Below the pieces are notes generated by a model that saw nothing but the letters and a program-made list of their open reading frames with translations, searched no databases and was not told the origin of the DNA. From NCBI RefSeq assembly GCF_002269125.1, contig NZ_NQKI01000026.1:1-64000 (forward strand): DNA of 64,000 bases, read 5' to 3'. Made by a program: the position numbers and the translations under genes. Below, one piece after another: positions 34,832-42,796 of this stretch (its first letter is position 1; each line of letters opens with the position of its first letter). Source of the DNA: Pseudomonas lundensis. GTDB lineage: Bacteria; Pseudomonadota; Gammaproteobacteria; Pseudomonadales; Pseudomonadaceae.

Positions 34832-36238
34832 ATGTCGAAGTCGGTTCAACTCATCAAAGATCATGACGTCAAGTGGATTGATCTGCGCTTCACGGACACC
34901 AAAGGTACTCAGCACCACGTGACCATGCCGGCCCGTGATGCGCTCGATGAAAACTTCTTCACCGACGGCAAGATGTTCGACGGCTCCTCCATCGCTGGCT
35001 GGAAAGGCATCGAAGCCTCCGACATGATCCTGCTGCCAGACGACAGCACAGCGGTCCTGGACCCGTTCACCGAGCAGCCTACGCTGATCCTGGTGTGCGA
35101 CATCATCGAGCCTTCGACCATGCAAGGCTATGACCGCGACCCGCGTGCCATCGCTAACCGTGCCGAGGAGTACCTGAAGTCCACCGGTATCGGCGACACC
35201 GTATTCGTTGGCCCGGAGCCTGAGTTCTTCATCTTCGACGAAGTGAAATTCAAGTCCGACATCTCCGGTTCCATGTTCAAGATCTACTCCGAACAAGGTT
35301 CGTGGATGTCCGACCAGGACGTTGAAGGCGGCAACCGTGGTCACCGTCCAGGCATCAAGGGCGGCTACTTCCCGGTGCCACCGTTCGACCACGACCACGA
35401 AATCCGTACCTCCATGTGCAACGCCATGGAAGAAATGGGCCTGGTTATCGAAGTTCATCACCACGAAGTGGCAACTGCTGGCCAGAACGAAATTGGCGTG
35501 CAGTTCAACACCCTGGTGAAAAAGGCTGACGAAGTTCAGACCCTGAAGTACTGCGTACACAACGTGGCAGACGCCTACGGCCGTACCGCGACCTTCATGC
35601 CAAAGCCTCTGTACGGCGACAACGGTTCAGGCATGCACGTGCACATGTCCATCTCCAAAGAAGGTAAAAACACCTTCGCGGGCGAAGGCTATGCCGGTCT
35701 GTCCGACACTGCCCTGTACTTCATCGGCGGCATCATCAAGCACGGTAAGGCCCTGAACGGCTTCACCAACCCGTCGACCAACTCCTACAAGCGTCTGGTG
35801 CCAGGTTTCGAAGCGCCGGTCATGCTGGCCTACTCGGCACGCAACCGTTCTGCCTCGATCCGTATCCCTTACGTGTCCAGCCCTAAGGCTCGCCGTATCG
35901 AAGCACGTTTCCCGGACCCGGCAGCCAACCCGTACCTGTGCTTCGCAGCCCTGATGATGGCGGGTCTGGACGGCATCCAGAACAAGATCCACCCAGGCGA
36001 CGCCGCCGACAAAAACCTGTACGACCTGCCGCCTGAAGAGGCGAAAGAAATCCCGCAGGTGTGTGGCAGCCTGAAAGAAGCCCTGGAAGAGCTGGACAAG
36101 GGCCGTGCGTTCCTGACCAAAGGCGGCGTGTTCAGCGACGACTTCATCGACGCTTACATCGCCCTGAAAAGCGAAGAAGAAATCAAAGTACGTACCTTCG
36201 TACACCCACTGGAATACGAGCTGTACTACAGCTGCTAA
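34832..36238 (+). CDS. glnA: Glutamine synthetase type I
   Basis: GlnA makes glutamine from glutamate, ammonium and ATP, the main ammonium assimilation step. The 468-residue dodecameric GSI-beta enzyme has the DGSSI(A)GW signature, the ATP-binding KPLYGDNGSGMHVHMS and the adenylylation loop DKNLYDLPPEE, with the Tyr modified by GlnE. ATG at 34832 follows a strong CCGGAGGACAT ribosome site; an upstream in-frame start at 34685 would overlap the promoter. It ends in a strong terminator. Confidence 0.98.
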   Translation: MSKSVQLIKDHDVKWIDLRFTDTKGTQHHVTMPARDALDENFFTDGKMFDGSSIAGWKGIEASDMILLPDDSTAVLDPFTEQPTLILVCDIIEPSTMQGYDRDPRAIANRAEEYLKSTGIGDTVFVGPEPEFFIFDEVKFKSDISGSMFKIYSEQGSWMSDQDVEGGNRGHRPGIKGGYFPVPPFDHDHEIRTSMCNAMEEMGLVIEVHHHEVATAGQNEIGVQFNTLVKKADEVQTLKYCVHNVADAYGRTATFMPKPLYGDNGSGMHVHMSISKEGKNTFAGEGYAGLSDTALYFIGGIIKHGKALNGFTNPSTNSYKRLVPGFEAPVMLAYSARNRSASIRIPYVSSPKARRIEARFPDPAANPYLCFAALMMAGLDGIQNKIHPGDAADKNLYDLPPEEAKEIPQVCGSLKEALEELDKGRAFLTKGGVFSDDFIDAYIALKSEEEIKVRTFVHPLEYELYYSC

Positions 36239-36270
36239 TCCCGTGACACCGGCGCTGGCCGCGTGAATAA

Positions 36271-36298
36271 AAAAACCTCCTTCGGGAGGTTTTTTTTG
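36271..36298 (+). terminator. Rho-independent terminator of glnA
   Basis: AACCTCC-TTCG-GGAGGTT is followed by eight T residues. Confidence 0.95.
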
Positions 36299-36426
36299 CT
36301 CGGTCTTACACCTATTCCAGCCTTGGCTTGCACGGTACATCAACCCTGACCGACAGCCACTCTTCGCCGTCCTGCGTAGCTTGAGTCCACTCAACCACTG
36401 CCTTCAAACCACGCCAGGACTCGCCA

Positions 36427-36849
36427 ATGGTGCTCGCACGCCTTATCCCCTCATTTCTGCTCATTACTGCCTGCCTGAGCTTCGCGGGTTGTGCACAGAC
36501 CTCAACCGGCGTGCAGACTCAACAGCTCCTCAAAACCGCGTACGCCTGGGAAGGTACACGCTACGACGCGTACCCTCAGGGACGGCCTGAATTAAGTGTT
36601 TTGAAAATTACCATTCCCGCCAAAACCACCCTCAACTGGCACACCCACCCGATGCCCAATGTGGCCTATGTGGTTTCCGGCGAACTGCTCGTAGAAACCC
36701 GCGAGGGCAAACAAACCCGGCTGACGCCCGGTCAGGTGCTGCCCGAAGTGGTGAACGTGGCTCATCGCGGTACCAGCGCAAACACCCCCGTTGAGCTGAT
36801 CGTCTTTTATGCGGGCACCACAGACCTGCCGCTGTCCAAACCCGACTGA
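36427..36849 (+). CDS. Exported cupin-domain protein
   Basis: This 140-residue protein has a signal peptide, possibly a lipoprotein signal (FAGC, Cys22, with a non-standard residue at -3), followed by a cupin domain. The metal-binding cupin motif lies at LNWHTHPMPNVAYVVSGELLVE and a second conserved strand at LPEVVNVAHRG. Substrate unknown. It is 8 bases upstream of the DUF4124 gene and probably cotranscribed with it. Confidence 0.7.
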   Translation: MVLARLIPSFLLITACLSFAGCAQTSTGVQTQQLLKTAYAWEGTRYDAYPQGRPELSVLKITIPAKTTLNWHTHPMPNVAYVVSGELLVETREGKQTRLTPGQVLPEVVNVAHRGTSANTPVELIVFYAGTTDLPLSKPD

Positions 36850-36856
36850 GCCCTCC

Positions 36857-37381
36857 ATGCGAAGCCTTGTGCTACTGACCCTTGCGCTGATCGCTGTGCC
36901 CGGCGCTGCGCAGCCTTACACCTACACCGATGAAGCCGGCACAACCCACTACACCGACATGCCTGGGCGCAATGTGCTTAGCGAGCCGGTGGTGCTTCCC
37001 CCCCTTAATCGACTCCCCGCACGGGCGATAAACCCAGAGGCCGATCCGCTGGCTGTGTTACCCGAGCGTGAAAGCCACCCGGTGGTTTTCAAGTACAGCG
37101 CGCTGGAGGTCCGCGGCTTACCAGAAGGTCAAGCACTGAGGGCCAACAACGGAACATTCAGCGTTCAGGTACATATCGAGCCAGCCCTTCGTGAAGAGCA
37201 CCGTATTCAACTGGTACTCGATGGTAAGCCCTACGGTATACCCAGCCGCTCGGGCGAGTTCGAACTGGTCAATATTGACCGGGGAGAGCATCGCCTCGCC
37301 GTGAATGTCCTGGGACGCAACACGGTGGTGCAACGCAGCACGGGCGTGATGTTTGATCTGCAACGCGTGCGTGTGCGCTAG
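36857..37381 (+). CDS. Periplasmic DUF4124 protein
   Basis: The 174-residue protein has an N-terminal signal peptide (MRSLVLLTLALIAVPGAAQ) and the DUF4124 motif YTYTDEAGTTHYTDMP right after it. A C-terminal beta-sandwich-like region (IQLVLDGKPYGIP...GEHRLAVNVLG) follows. Family function is unknown. It lies between glnA and ntrB, a common site for this gene in Pseudomonas. Confidence 0.8.
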   Translation: MRSLVLLTLALIAVPGAAQPYTYTDEAGTTHYTDMPGRNVLSEPVVLPPLNRLPARAINPEADPLAVLPERESHPVVFKYSALEVRGLPEGQALRANNGTFSVQVHIEPALREEHRIQLVLDGKPYGIPSRSGEFELVNIDRGEHRLAVNVLGRNTVVQRSTGVMFDLQRVRVR

Positions 37382-37438
37382 GGCCACGCCCCTCTCTGCA
37401 CAGCACCTTGCAGCCATATTGAAAGTAGCCTCACAATT

Positions 37439-37455
37439 TGCACTATATTGGTGCA
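37439..37455. promoter_or_regulatory. NtrC-binding dyad upstream of ntrB
   Basis: TGCACTATATTGGTGCA is an almost perfect match to the NtrC consensus (TGCAC-N7-GTGCA with GGTGC half). It lies about 130 bases upstream of the sigma54-type element before ntrB, a normal enhancer distance. Confidence 0.75.
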
Positions 37456-37619
37456 TGAATGGCGGATTCTCAGACTACGCAACCCAATTTGGTTCGAAGC
37501 GCTGCGTCGAGCCTCCCCCGGCATCCTCTAAAAGACCTGTCACCCCTTATTTCGGACTATTCACGCTTCTTTTCGGAGCCTTGGTTTGGTTTTTGCATTT
37601 TCTTAGTCTCAGCGTGTAA
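37455..37619 (+). CDS. Possible small membrane protein upstream of ntrB
   Basis: A 54-codon frame starts at the ATG that overlaps the NtrC dyad. It ends in a hydrophobic stretch (PYFGLFTLLFGALVWFLHF, about residues 34-52) that could span the membrane. There is no good Shine-Dalgarno, and the sigma54-type element for ntrB lies inside it, so it may be fortuitous. Function unknown. Confidence 0.25.
   Translation: MNGGFSDYATQFGSKRCVEPPPASSKRPVTPYFGLFTLLFGALVWFLHFLSLSV
37581..37597 (+). promoter_or_regulatory. Sigma54-type promoter candidate for ntrBC
   Basis: TTGGTTTGGTTTTTGCA has GG (37583-37584) and GC (37595-37596) separated by 10 bases and a TTTTTGCA -12 box. It lies about 50 bases upstream of ntrB and downstream of the NtrC dyad. 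The middle is T-rich, so chance is possible. Confidence 0.45.
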
Positions 37620-37646
37620 CCCGCGCACGTAATCCGGGATCGGCCC

Positions 37647-38732
37647 ATGACCATCAGTGATGCCTTGCACCGACTGCTACTCGACAACCTGACCACAGCG
37701 ACCTTGCTGCTCAATGCCGATTTGCGCCTTGAGTACATGAACCCCGCCGCCGAGATGCTGTTGGCCATCAGCGGTCAACGCAGCCATGGGCAATTCATCA
37801 GCGAACTGTTCACCGAATCCACGGAAGCCCTGCATTCACTGCGTCAAGCTGTTGAACAGGCCCACCCTTTTACCAAGCGTGAGGCCATGGTGACCTCGCT
37901 CACCGGTCAAACCCTCACCGTGGACTACGCCGTTACGCCGATCCTGAGCGCGGGCACCACGTTACTGCTGCTCGAAGTGCATCCACGCGACCGCTTGCTG
38001 CGCATCACCAAAGAAGAAGCCCAGCTGTCCAAGCAAGAGACCAGCAAAATGCTGGTGCGCGGGCTGGCCCATGAGATCAAGAACCCTCTGGGCGGTATCC
38101 GCGGGGCCGCCCAGTTGTTGGCCCGTCAGTTGCCGGACGAAGGCTTACGCGACTACACCAACGTCATCATTGAAGAAGCCGACCGTCTGCGTAACCTGGT
38201 AGACCGCATGCTGGGCTCCAACAAACTGCCGCTGCTGGCCATGACCAATGTGCATGAAGTCCTTGAACGGGTCTGCAACCTGGTAGAAGCCGAGACCCAG
38301 GGCAGCATCACCCTGGTGCGCGATTACGACCCCAGCCTGCCCGACCTGCTGATCGACCGTGAACAAATGATTCAGGCTGTGCTCAATATCGTGCGCAATG
38401 CGATGCAGGCCATCGGCGGCCAAAACGAACTGCGGCTGGGGCGTATCACCCTGCGCACCCGCGCCATGCGCCAGTTCACCATTGGCCACATTCGCCATCG
38501 GCTGGTCACCAAAATCGAAATCATCGACAACGGCCCGGGCATCCCGGGCGAGTTGCAGGACACCCTCTTCTTCCCGATGGTCAGCGGGCGCCCGGACGGT
38601 ACCGGACTCGGGCTGGCCATCACCCAGAACATCATCAGTCAGCATCAAGGGTTGATCGAGTGTGAAAGCCACCCCGGCCACACGCTCTTCTCGATCTTTC
38701 TGCCACTGGAACAAGGAGCCGCATCGACATGA
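37647..38732 (+). CDS. ntrB: Nitrogen sensor kinase NtrB (GlnL)
   Basis: NtrB is a soluble PAS histidine kinase/phosphatase controlled by PII proteins; it phosphorylates NtrC when nitrogen is limiting. The 361-residue protein has a PAS domain (about 10-110), the H-box LAHEIKNPLGG with His142 and ATPase motifs (NIVRNAMQAI, DNGPGIPGE, GTGLGLAI). The stop overlaps the ntrC start in ATGA. Confidence 0.96.
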   Translation: MTISDALHRLLLDNLTTATLLLNADLRLEYMNPAAEMLLAISGQRSHGQFISELFTESTEALHSLRQAVEQAHPFTKREAMVTSLTGQTLTVDYAVTPILSAGTTLLLLEVHPRDRLLRITKEEAQLSKQETSKMLVRGLAHEIKNPLGGIRGAAQLLARQLPDEGLRDYTNVIIEEADRLRNLVDRMLGSNKLPLLAMTNVHEVLERVCNLVEAETQGSITLVRDYDPSLPDLLIDREQMIQAVLNIVRNAMQAIGGQNELRLGRITLRTRAMRQFTIGHIRHRLVTKIEIIDNGPGIPGELQDTLFFPMVSGRPDGTGLGLAITQNIISQHQGLIECESHPGHTLFSIFLPLEQGAAST

Positions 38733-40162
38733 GCCGAAGTGAAACCGTGTGGATCGTCGACGACGACCGTTCAATCCGCTGGGTCCTGGAAAAAGCGTTG
38801 CAACAAGAAGGCATGACCACACAAAGCTTCGACAGCGCCGATGGTGTCATGAGTCGTCTGGCTCGCCAGCAACCGGACGTCATCATTTCCGACATCCGTA
38901 TGCCGGGCGCCAGCGGGCTTGATCTGCTGGCCAGGATTCGCGAACACCACCCTCGCCTGCCCGTGATTATCATGACCGCCCACTCGGATCTGGACAGCGC
39001 AGTCGCGTCCTATCAGGGCGGGGCCTTTGAATACCTGCCCAAGCCGTTTGACGTGGATGAAGCCGTATCGCTGGTCAAGCGTGCCAATCAGCACGCCCAA
39101 GAGCAGCAAGGTCTGTCCGTGGCGCCCGCGCTGGCCCGCACCCCGGAGATCATCGGTGAGGCCCCGGCGATGCAAGAAGTGTTTCGCGCCATCGGGCGCT
39201 TGAGCCACTCCAACATCACGGTGCTGATCAATGGCGAGTCGGGCACCGGCAAAGAGCTGGTGGCCCACGCGCTGCATCGACACAGCCCGCGTGCTGCTTC
39301 GCCATTTATTGCGCTGAACATGGCCGCCATCCCCAAAGACTTGATGGAGTCCGAGCTGTTCGGCCACGAGAAAGGCGCGTTTACCGGCGCTGCCAACTTG
39401 CGTCGCGGGCGCTTTGAGCAAGCGGACGGCGGTACCCTGTTTCTGGATGAAATCGGTGACATGCCTGCCGACACCCAAACCCGCCTGTTGCGGGTACTGG
39501 CCGATGGCGAGTTCTACCGTGTCGGTGGGCACACGCCGGTCAAGGTCGACGTGCGCATCATCGCCGCCACCCACCAGAACCTGGAAACCCTGGTGCAGGC
39601 CGGCAAGTTCCGCGAAGACTTGTTCCACCGCCTGAACGTTATCCGTATCCACATCCCGCGCCTGTCGGACCGCCGCGAAGACATCCCGACCCTGGCCCGC
39701 CACTTCCTCAGTAGCGCGGCTCAAGAACTGTCGGTCGAGCCCAAGCTGCTCAAAGCCGAGACCGAGCAATACCTGAAAAACCTGCCGTGGCCCGGCAACG
39801 TGCGCCAACTGGAGAACACCTGCCGCTGGATCACCGTGATGGCGTCTGGCCGCGAGGTACATATCAGCGACTTGCCACCCGAGCTGCTGAACCTTCAAAA
39901 CGATGCATCGCCTGTCACCAACTGGGAGCAAGCCCTGCGCCAGTGGGCCGATCAGGCGTTGGCCCGTGGCCAGTCCAACTTGCTGGACAGCGCCGTGCCG
40001 ACCTTTGAACGCATCATGATCGAAACCGCGCTCAAGCACACAGCCGGGCGCCGCCGCGACGCCGCTGTACTGCTGGGCTGGGGTCGCAACACCCTGACCC
40101 GGAAAATCAAAGAGCTGGGGATGAAGATTGATGGCGACGAGGACGACGGCGACGACACCTGA
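38729..40162 (+). CDS. ntrC: Nitrogen regulator NtrC
   Basis: NtrC is the sigma54 enhancer-binding protein of nitrogen limitation. The 477-residue protein has a receiver (Asp55 in IISDIRMPG), the AAA+ domain with Walker A GESGTGKE and the GAFTGA loop that contacts sigma54, and a C-terminal Fis-type helix-turn-helix (RRRDAAVLLGWGRNTLTRKIKELG). It is translationally coupled to ntrB. Likely targets in this window are glnA, ntrBC itself and the small RNA downstream. Confidence 0.97.
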   Translation: MSRSETVWIVDDDRSIRWVLEKALQQEGMTTQSFDSADGVMSRLARQQPDVIISDIRMPGASGLDLLARIREHHPRLPVIIMTAHSDLDSAVASYQGGAFEYLPKPFDVDEAVSLVKRANQHAQEQQGLSVAPALARTPEIIGEAPAMQEVFRAIGRLSHSNITVLINGESGTGKELVAHALHRHSPRAASPFIALNMAAIPKDLMESELFGHEKGAFTGAANLRRGRFEQADGGTLFLDEIGDMPADTQTRLLRVLADGEFYRVGGHTPVKVDVRIIAATHQNLETLVQAGKFREDLFHRLNVIRIHIPRLSDRREDIPTLARHFLSSAAQELSVEPKLLKAETEQYLKNLPWPGNVRQLENTCRWITVMASGREVHISDLPPELLNLQNDASPVTNWEQALRQWADQALARGQSNLLDSAVPTFERIMIETALKHTAGRRRDAAVLLGWGRNTLTRKIKELGMKIDGDEDDGDDT

Positions 40163-40205
40163 TTCACCGCTGAAAAGGGAGGCTTCGCACCCTTGGCTGG
40201 CAGCA

Positions 40206-40222
40206 CGCACCATTAGCGTGCA
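40206..40222. promoter_or_regulatory. NtrC-binding dyad upstream of the NrsZ-like RNA
   Basis: CGCACC-ATTAG-CGTGCA is a close match to the NtrC consensus TGCACC-N5-GGTGCA. It lies about 125 bases upstream of the sigma54-type element at 40343-40358. Confidence 0.65.
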
Positions 40223-40275
40223 CCGCTCTAGCACAATGGTTTGAGACGAGCTTCTTGTCAAAAACCGTCACCTGA

Positions 40276-40303
40276 CAAAAAAGCCCCGGATTCCGGGGTT
40301 TTT
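40276..40303 (+). terminator. Terminator of ntrBC
   Basis: AAGCCCCGGA and TTCCGGGGTT form a stem flanked by A-run and T-run about 120 bases after ntrC. Confidence 0.85.
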
Positions 40304-40342
40304 GCGTTTTTGTTCATTTTTTATGAGCCAATCCGCGAAAAC

Positions 40343-40358
40343 TGGCACGCGCCCTGCA
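40343..40358 (+). promoter_or_regulatory. Sigma54-type promoter of the NrsZ-like RNA
   Basis: TGGCACGCGCCCTGCA is a near-consensus -24/-12 element with GG-N10-GC. The predicted start is about 40369, just before the first tandem hairpin. Confidence 0.75.
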
Positions 40359-40368
40359 ATAACCCGGA

Positions 40369-40500
40369 TAACGCTTTAGGGGACCCTGGTACAGGCAGGC
40401 CAGGACTCCCCACTTTTACACCCGCGACCTGGATGCTCTTGGCATCAAGGCGCACCCCGGTTTGGGGAACCCGGTACAGGCAGGCCGGACTTCCCTCTTT
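40369..40500 (+). ncRNA. nrsZ: NrsZ-type nitrogen-regulated small RNA
   Basis: Between ntrC and the next minus-strand gene lie two tandem hairpins with an identical 10-base loop TACAGGCAGG. The first (40379-40411) has stems GGGGA/TCCCC and CCTGG/CCAGG. The second (40464-40495) has GGGAA/TTCCC and CCGG/CCGG, so at least one pair changed from G-C to A-T with pairing kept. A small GATGC/GCATC hairpin lies between them. The second hairpin is followed by CTCTTTT, which can act as terminator. A sigma54-type promoter and NtrC dyad precede it. Position and the repeated stem-loops fit NrsZ of P. aeruginosa, an NtrBC/sigma54-dependent processed RNA that activates rhlA translation. Ends are approximate. 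Confidence 0.8.
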
Positions 40501-40940
40501 TATTGCTCGCGCACGTTGACCTGCAAACGCCAGCGCCCGTCCTGCGGCGCGCCGGCCCATTCGCCCAGCAGGGCGCGGGCCGCCACCACGGTTAGCAACA
40601 AGCCTGAGTCGGTGCGTCGCACCCGCCAGTTCGCTTCTTTATCGTTGAGCTTGAACTGACCGTTCTGCGCCTTGCCTTGGGCATCGAACAACAGACCAAC
40701 CGTGCCATCGATCATTTCACCATGCAGCTTGGGTTCATCGCTGAACCACACCACCAAGGCGCCCGGTAACACCTCGACCTGTTGCAATTGAACGGGCTCG
40801 GGCGTGGTCAAACGGCCGATCATCATCCCCACCATAAAACCTACAATCGCCAAAGAACCTAAAACACGCGGCCAGAGTTTAGGTCGCGGGTCCTCTTCGA
40901 GAGTAGAATCCTGCCCATCTTTTAATTCGGAGCCGTGCAT
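40500..40940 (-). CDS. Conserved membrane-anchored protein of unknown function
   Basis: This 146-residue protein has an N-terminal cytoplasmic stretch, one transmembrane segment (LGSLAIVGFMVGMMIG, about 27-42) and a periplasmic domain of about 100 residues. I recognise it only as a conserved Pseudomonas protein found beside ntrC and trmL. Its ATG (40938-40940) overlaps that of divergent trmL within CATG. The stop lies at the end of the NrsZ-like RNA, so the two transcripts overlap at their 3' ends. Confidence 0.7.
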   Translation of the reverse strand: MHGSELKDGQDSTLEEDPRPKLWPRVLGSLAIVGFMVGMMIGRLTTPEPVQLQQVEVLPGALVVWFSDEPKLHGEMIDGTVGLLFDAQGKAQNGQFKLNDKEANWRVRRTDSGLLLTVVAARALLGEWAGAPQDGRWRLQVNVREQ

Positions 40941-41394
40941 GTTTCACGTCATCCTTTTTCAACCAGAAATTCCGCCGAATACCGGCAACATTATCAGGCT
41001 GTGCGCCAACAGCGGCTGCCACCTGCATTTGATTGAGCCCATCGGCTTTGAACTCGATGACAAGCGCTTGCGCCGCGCCGGGCTCGATTACCACGAGTAT
41101 GCGCCGCTCAAGCGTCATGCCGATCTGGCCAGTTGCCTTGAAAGTCTGGGGCACCCGCGCCTGTTTGCCTTCACCACCAAAGGCTCAAAGCCGTTTCATG
41201 ACGTGCAGTTTGCCGAGGGCGATGCCTTTATCTTCGGGCCTGAAAGCCGTGGCCTGCCGCCTGAAGTGCTGGACGCACTGGACGGCGAGCACCGCTTGCG
41301 CCTGCCGATGCGCGAAGGCTGCCGCAGCCTGAACCTGTCCAACACCGTAGCCGTCGCGGTGTATGAAGCCTGGCGCCAGCAGGGTTTCAAGTAA
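40939..41394 (+). CDS. trmL: tRNA (cytidine(34)-2'-O)-methyltransferase
   Basis: TrmL methylates the 2'-O of the wobble base in tRNA-Leu isoacceptors. The 151-residue SPOUT enzyme has the expected motifs: PEIPPNTGNIIRLCAN at the start, IFGPESRGLP and the knot motif LNLSNTVAVAVYEA at the end. The start ATG at 40939 overlaps the divergent gene's start; its GGAG ribosome site (40929-40932) lies inside the neighbour's first codons. A strong terminator follows. Confidence 0.94.
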   Translation: MFHVILFQPEIPPNTGNIIRLCANSGCHLHLIEPIGFELDDKRLRRAGLDYHEYAPLKRHADLASCLESLGHPRLFAFTTKGSKPFHDVQFAEGDAFIFGPESRGLPPEVLDALDGEHRLRLPMREGCRSLNLSNTVAVAVYEAWRQQGFK

Positions 41395-41410
41395 CCCGGC
41401 CATGGCCCCA

Positions 41411-41439
41411 TAAAAAAAGCGCCTTTACGGCGCTTTTTT
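41411..41439. terminator. Bidirectional terminator between trmL and secB
   Basis: AGCGCC and GGCGCT form a stem flanked by seven A and six T residues. Confidence 0.9.
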
Positions 41440-41453
41440 GTCACATCGGCTGC

Positions 41454-41936
41454 TTACTGAACAGTCGGTGTGCCTTCTTCCTGCATGCGCTGCAGCTCTT
41501 GCGCGTACAGGGCATCGAAGTTCACCGGAGACAACATCAGGGCCGGGAACGAACCACGGGTCACCAGGCTGTCCAGGGTTTCACGGGCGTAAGGGAACAG
41601 GATGTTCGGGCAGAACGCGCCCAGGGTGTGGTTCATCGAGCCTGCATCAAGGTTTTTGATCAGGAAGATGCCAGCCTGTTGCACTTCAGCAATGAACGCC
41701 ACTTCTTCAGCGTTTTTGACCGTGACCGACAGGGTCAGTACGACTTCGTAGAAATCACCTTCCAGCGGCTTCTGACGGGTGTTCAGATCCAGCGCAACTG
41801 TCGGTTCCCACTGCTGACGGAAGATCGCCGGGCTTTTCGGCGCTTCAAACGACAGGTCACGCACGTAGATGCGCTGCAACGAGAATTGTGGGGAAGTATC
41901 GTCTTCAGTCGCAGCGGTGTTCTGTTGGTCAGTCAT
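41454..41936 (-). CDS. secB: Protein-export chaperone SecB
   Basis: SecB holds preproteins unfolded and passes them to SecA. The 160-residue protein has the family N-terminus (FSLQRIYVRDLSFEAPKSP) and the SecA-binding and peptide groove regions, ending with ILFPYARETLDSLVTRGSFPALMLSPVNF. ATG at 41934-41936 is preferred over the adjacent GTG since AAGGA lies 6 bases before it. It is last in a minus-strand set with grxC and a rhodanese-like gene. Confidence 0.97.
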   Translation of the reverse strand: MTDQQNTAATEDDTSPQFSLQRIYVRDLSFEAPKSPAIFRQQWEPTVALDLNTRQKPLEGDFYEVVLTLSVTVKNAEEVAFIAEVQQAGIFLIKNLDAGSMNHTLGAFCPNILFPYARETLDSLVTRGSFPALMLSPVNFDALYAQELQRMQEEGTPTVQ

Positions 41937-41977
41937 CACAGATCCTTGTTGATCTTGGGGCTTATAGAGAATGAGAG

Positions 41978-42232
41978 TCAGACGTTCAGCAGCGCGTCCA
42001 GTTTACCGGCGCGCTCAAGCGCGAACAGGTCATCGCAGCCGCCCACGTGTTTGCCGTTGATCCAGATTTGCGGCACCGAGGTACGGCCTGCTTTCTGAGC
42101 CATGTCGGCGCGCACTTGTGGCTTGCCATCGACCTTGATTTCTTCAAAGGCGACGCCTTTCTTTTCAAGCAGGCCTTTGGCCCGCATGCAATAAGGGCAA
42201 TAGTCGCTGGAATAAACGATGACCTTGGACAT
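41978..42232 (-). CDS. grxC: Glutaredoxin 3
   Basis: GrxC reduces disulfides and mixed glutathione disulfides. The 84-residue protein has the dithiol active site CPYC at residues 12-15 and the conserved TSVPQIWINGKHVGGCDDL for glutathione binding. It lies between secB and the rhodanese-like gene, and the small gaps suggest an operon. This pairs functionally with gshA elsewhere in the window. Confidence 0.96.
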   Translation of the reverse strand: MSKVIVYSSDYCPYCMRAKGLLEKKGVAFEEIKVDGKPQVRADMAQKAGRTSVPQIWINGKHVGGCDDLFALERAGKLDALLNV

Positions 42233-42234
42233 GC

Positions 42235-42648
42235 TTACTTCACCACAGGCAGGTTATCGGCACGCCAGCTGGCAATGCCACCGGACAATTTGGCGGCGTT
42301 GTAACCGGCTTTCAGCAGTTCGCGAGCGTGGGAACCGGAGTGCTGGCCTTGAGCGTCAACCAGAATCAGGGTTTTGCCCTTGTGCTTGTCCAGCTCGGCA
42401 ATGCGCGCCATCAGTTTGTCTTGCGGAATGTTCAGCGCACCCACGATGTGGCCGGCGGCGAAGTCCTTGGCCGGGCGAATATCAATCACCACACCTTCGT
42501 CGCGATTGACCAGGCCGGTCAGTTCGCCGGTGCTGATGCTACGTCCGCCACGGCTCATTTCGTGGGCAATCAACAACGCCAGCAGGATGACAAACGCGCC
42601 CACCAACAGGTAGTGGGAAGTGGCAAATGCAATCAGGTGATCAACCAT
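42235..42648 (-). CDS. Rhodanese-like membrane protein without catalytic Cys
   Basis: The 137-residue protein has an N-terminal transmembrane helix (HYLLVGAFVILLALLIAHE) and a rhodanese domain (VVIDIRPAKDFAAGHIVGALNIP). The active-site loop reads LVDAQGQHSGSHA, with no Cys where a sulfurtransferase would have one, so it is probably not an active sulfurtransferase. It resembles YibN. It precedes grxC by 2 bases, likely in one operon. ATG at 42646-42648 is used; a longer frame overlaps the gpmI promoter. Confidence 0.85.
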   Translation of the reverse strand: MVDHLIAFATSHYLLVGAFVILLALLIAHEMSRGGRSISTGELTGLVNRDEGVVIDIRPAKDFAAGHIVGALNIPQDKLMARIAELDKHKGKTLILVDAQGQHSGSHARELLKAGYNAAKLSGGIASWRADNLPVVK

Positions 42649-42796
42649 CAGAAGGTTCCAGGGTCGTAAAATGTGGGCCAGTATACACAGCCGCCTTGGT
42701 CGGCCAAACCCCGCCCGGCGGTGACGCCACATGAACTTCGCTTTAAACTGCCCGTCCTCTGCAACCCTTCTTCTAAACCAGCCACGAGTGGGATCT

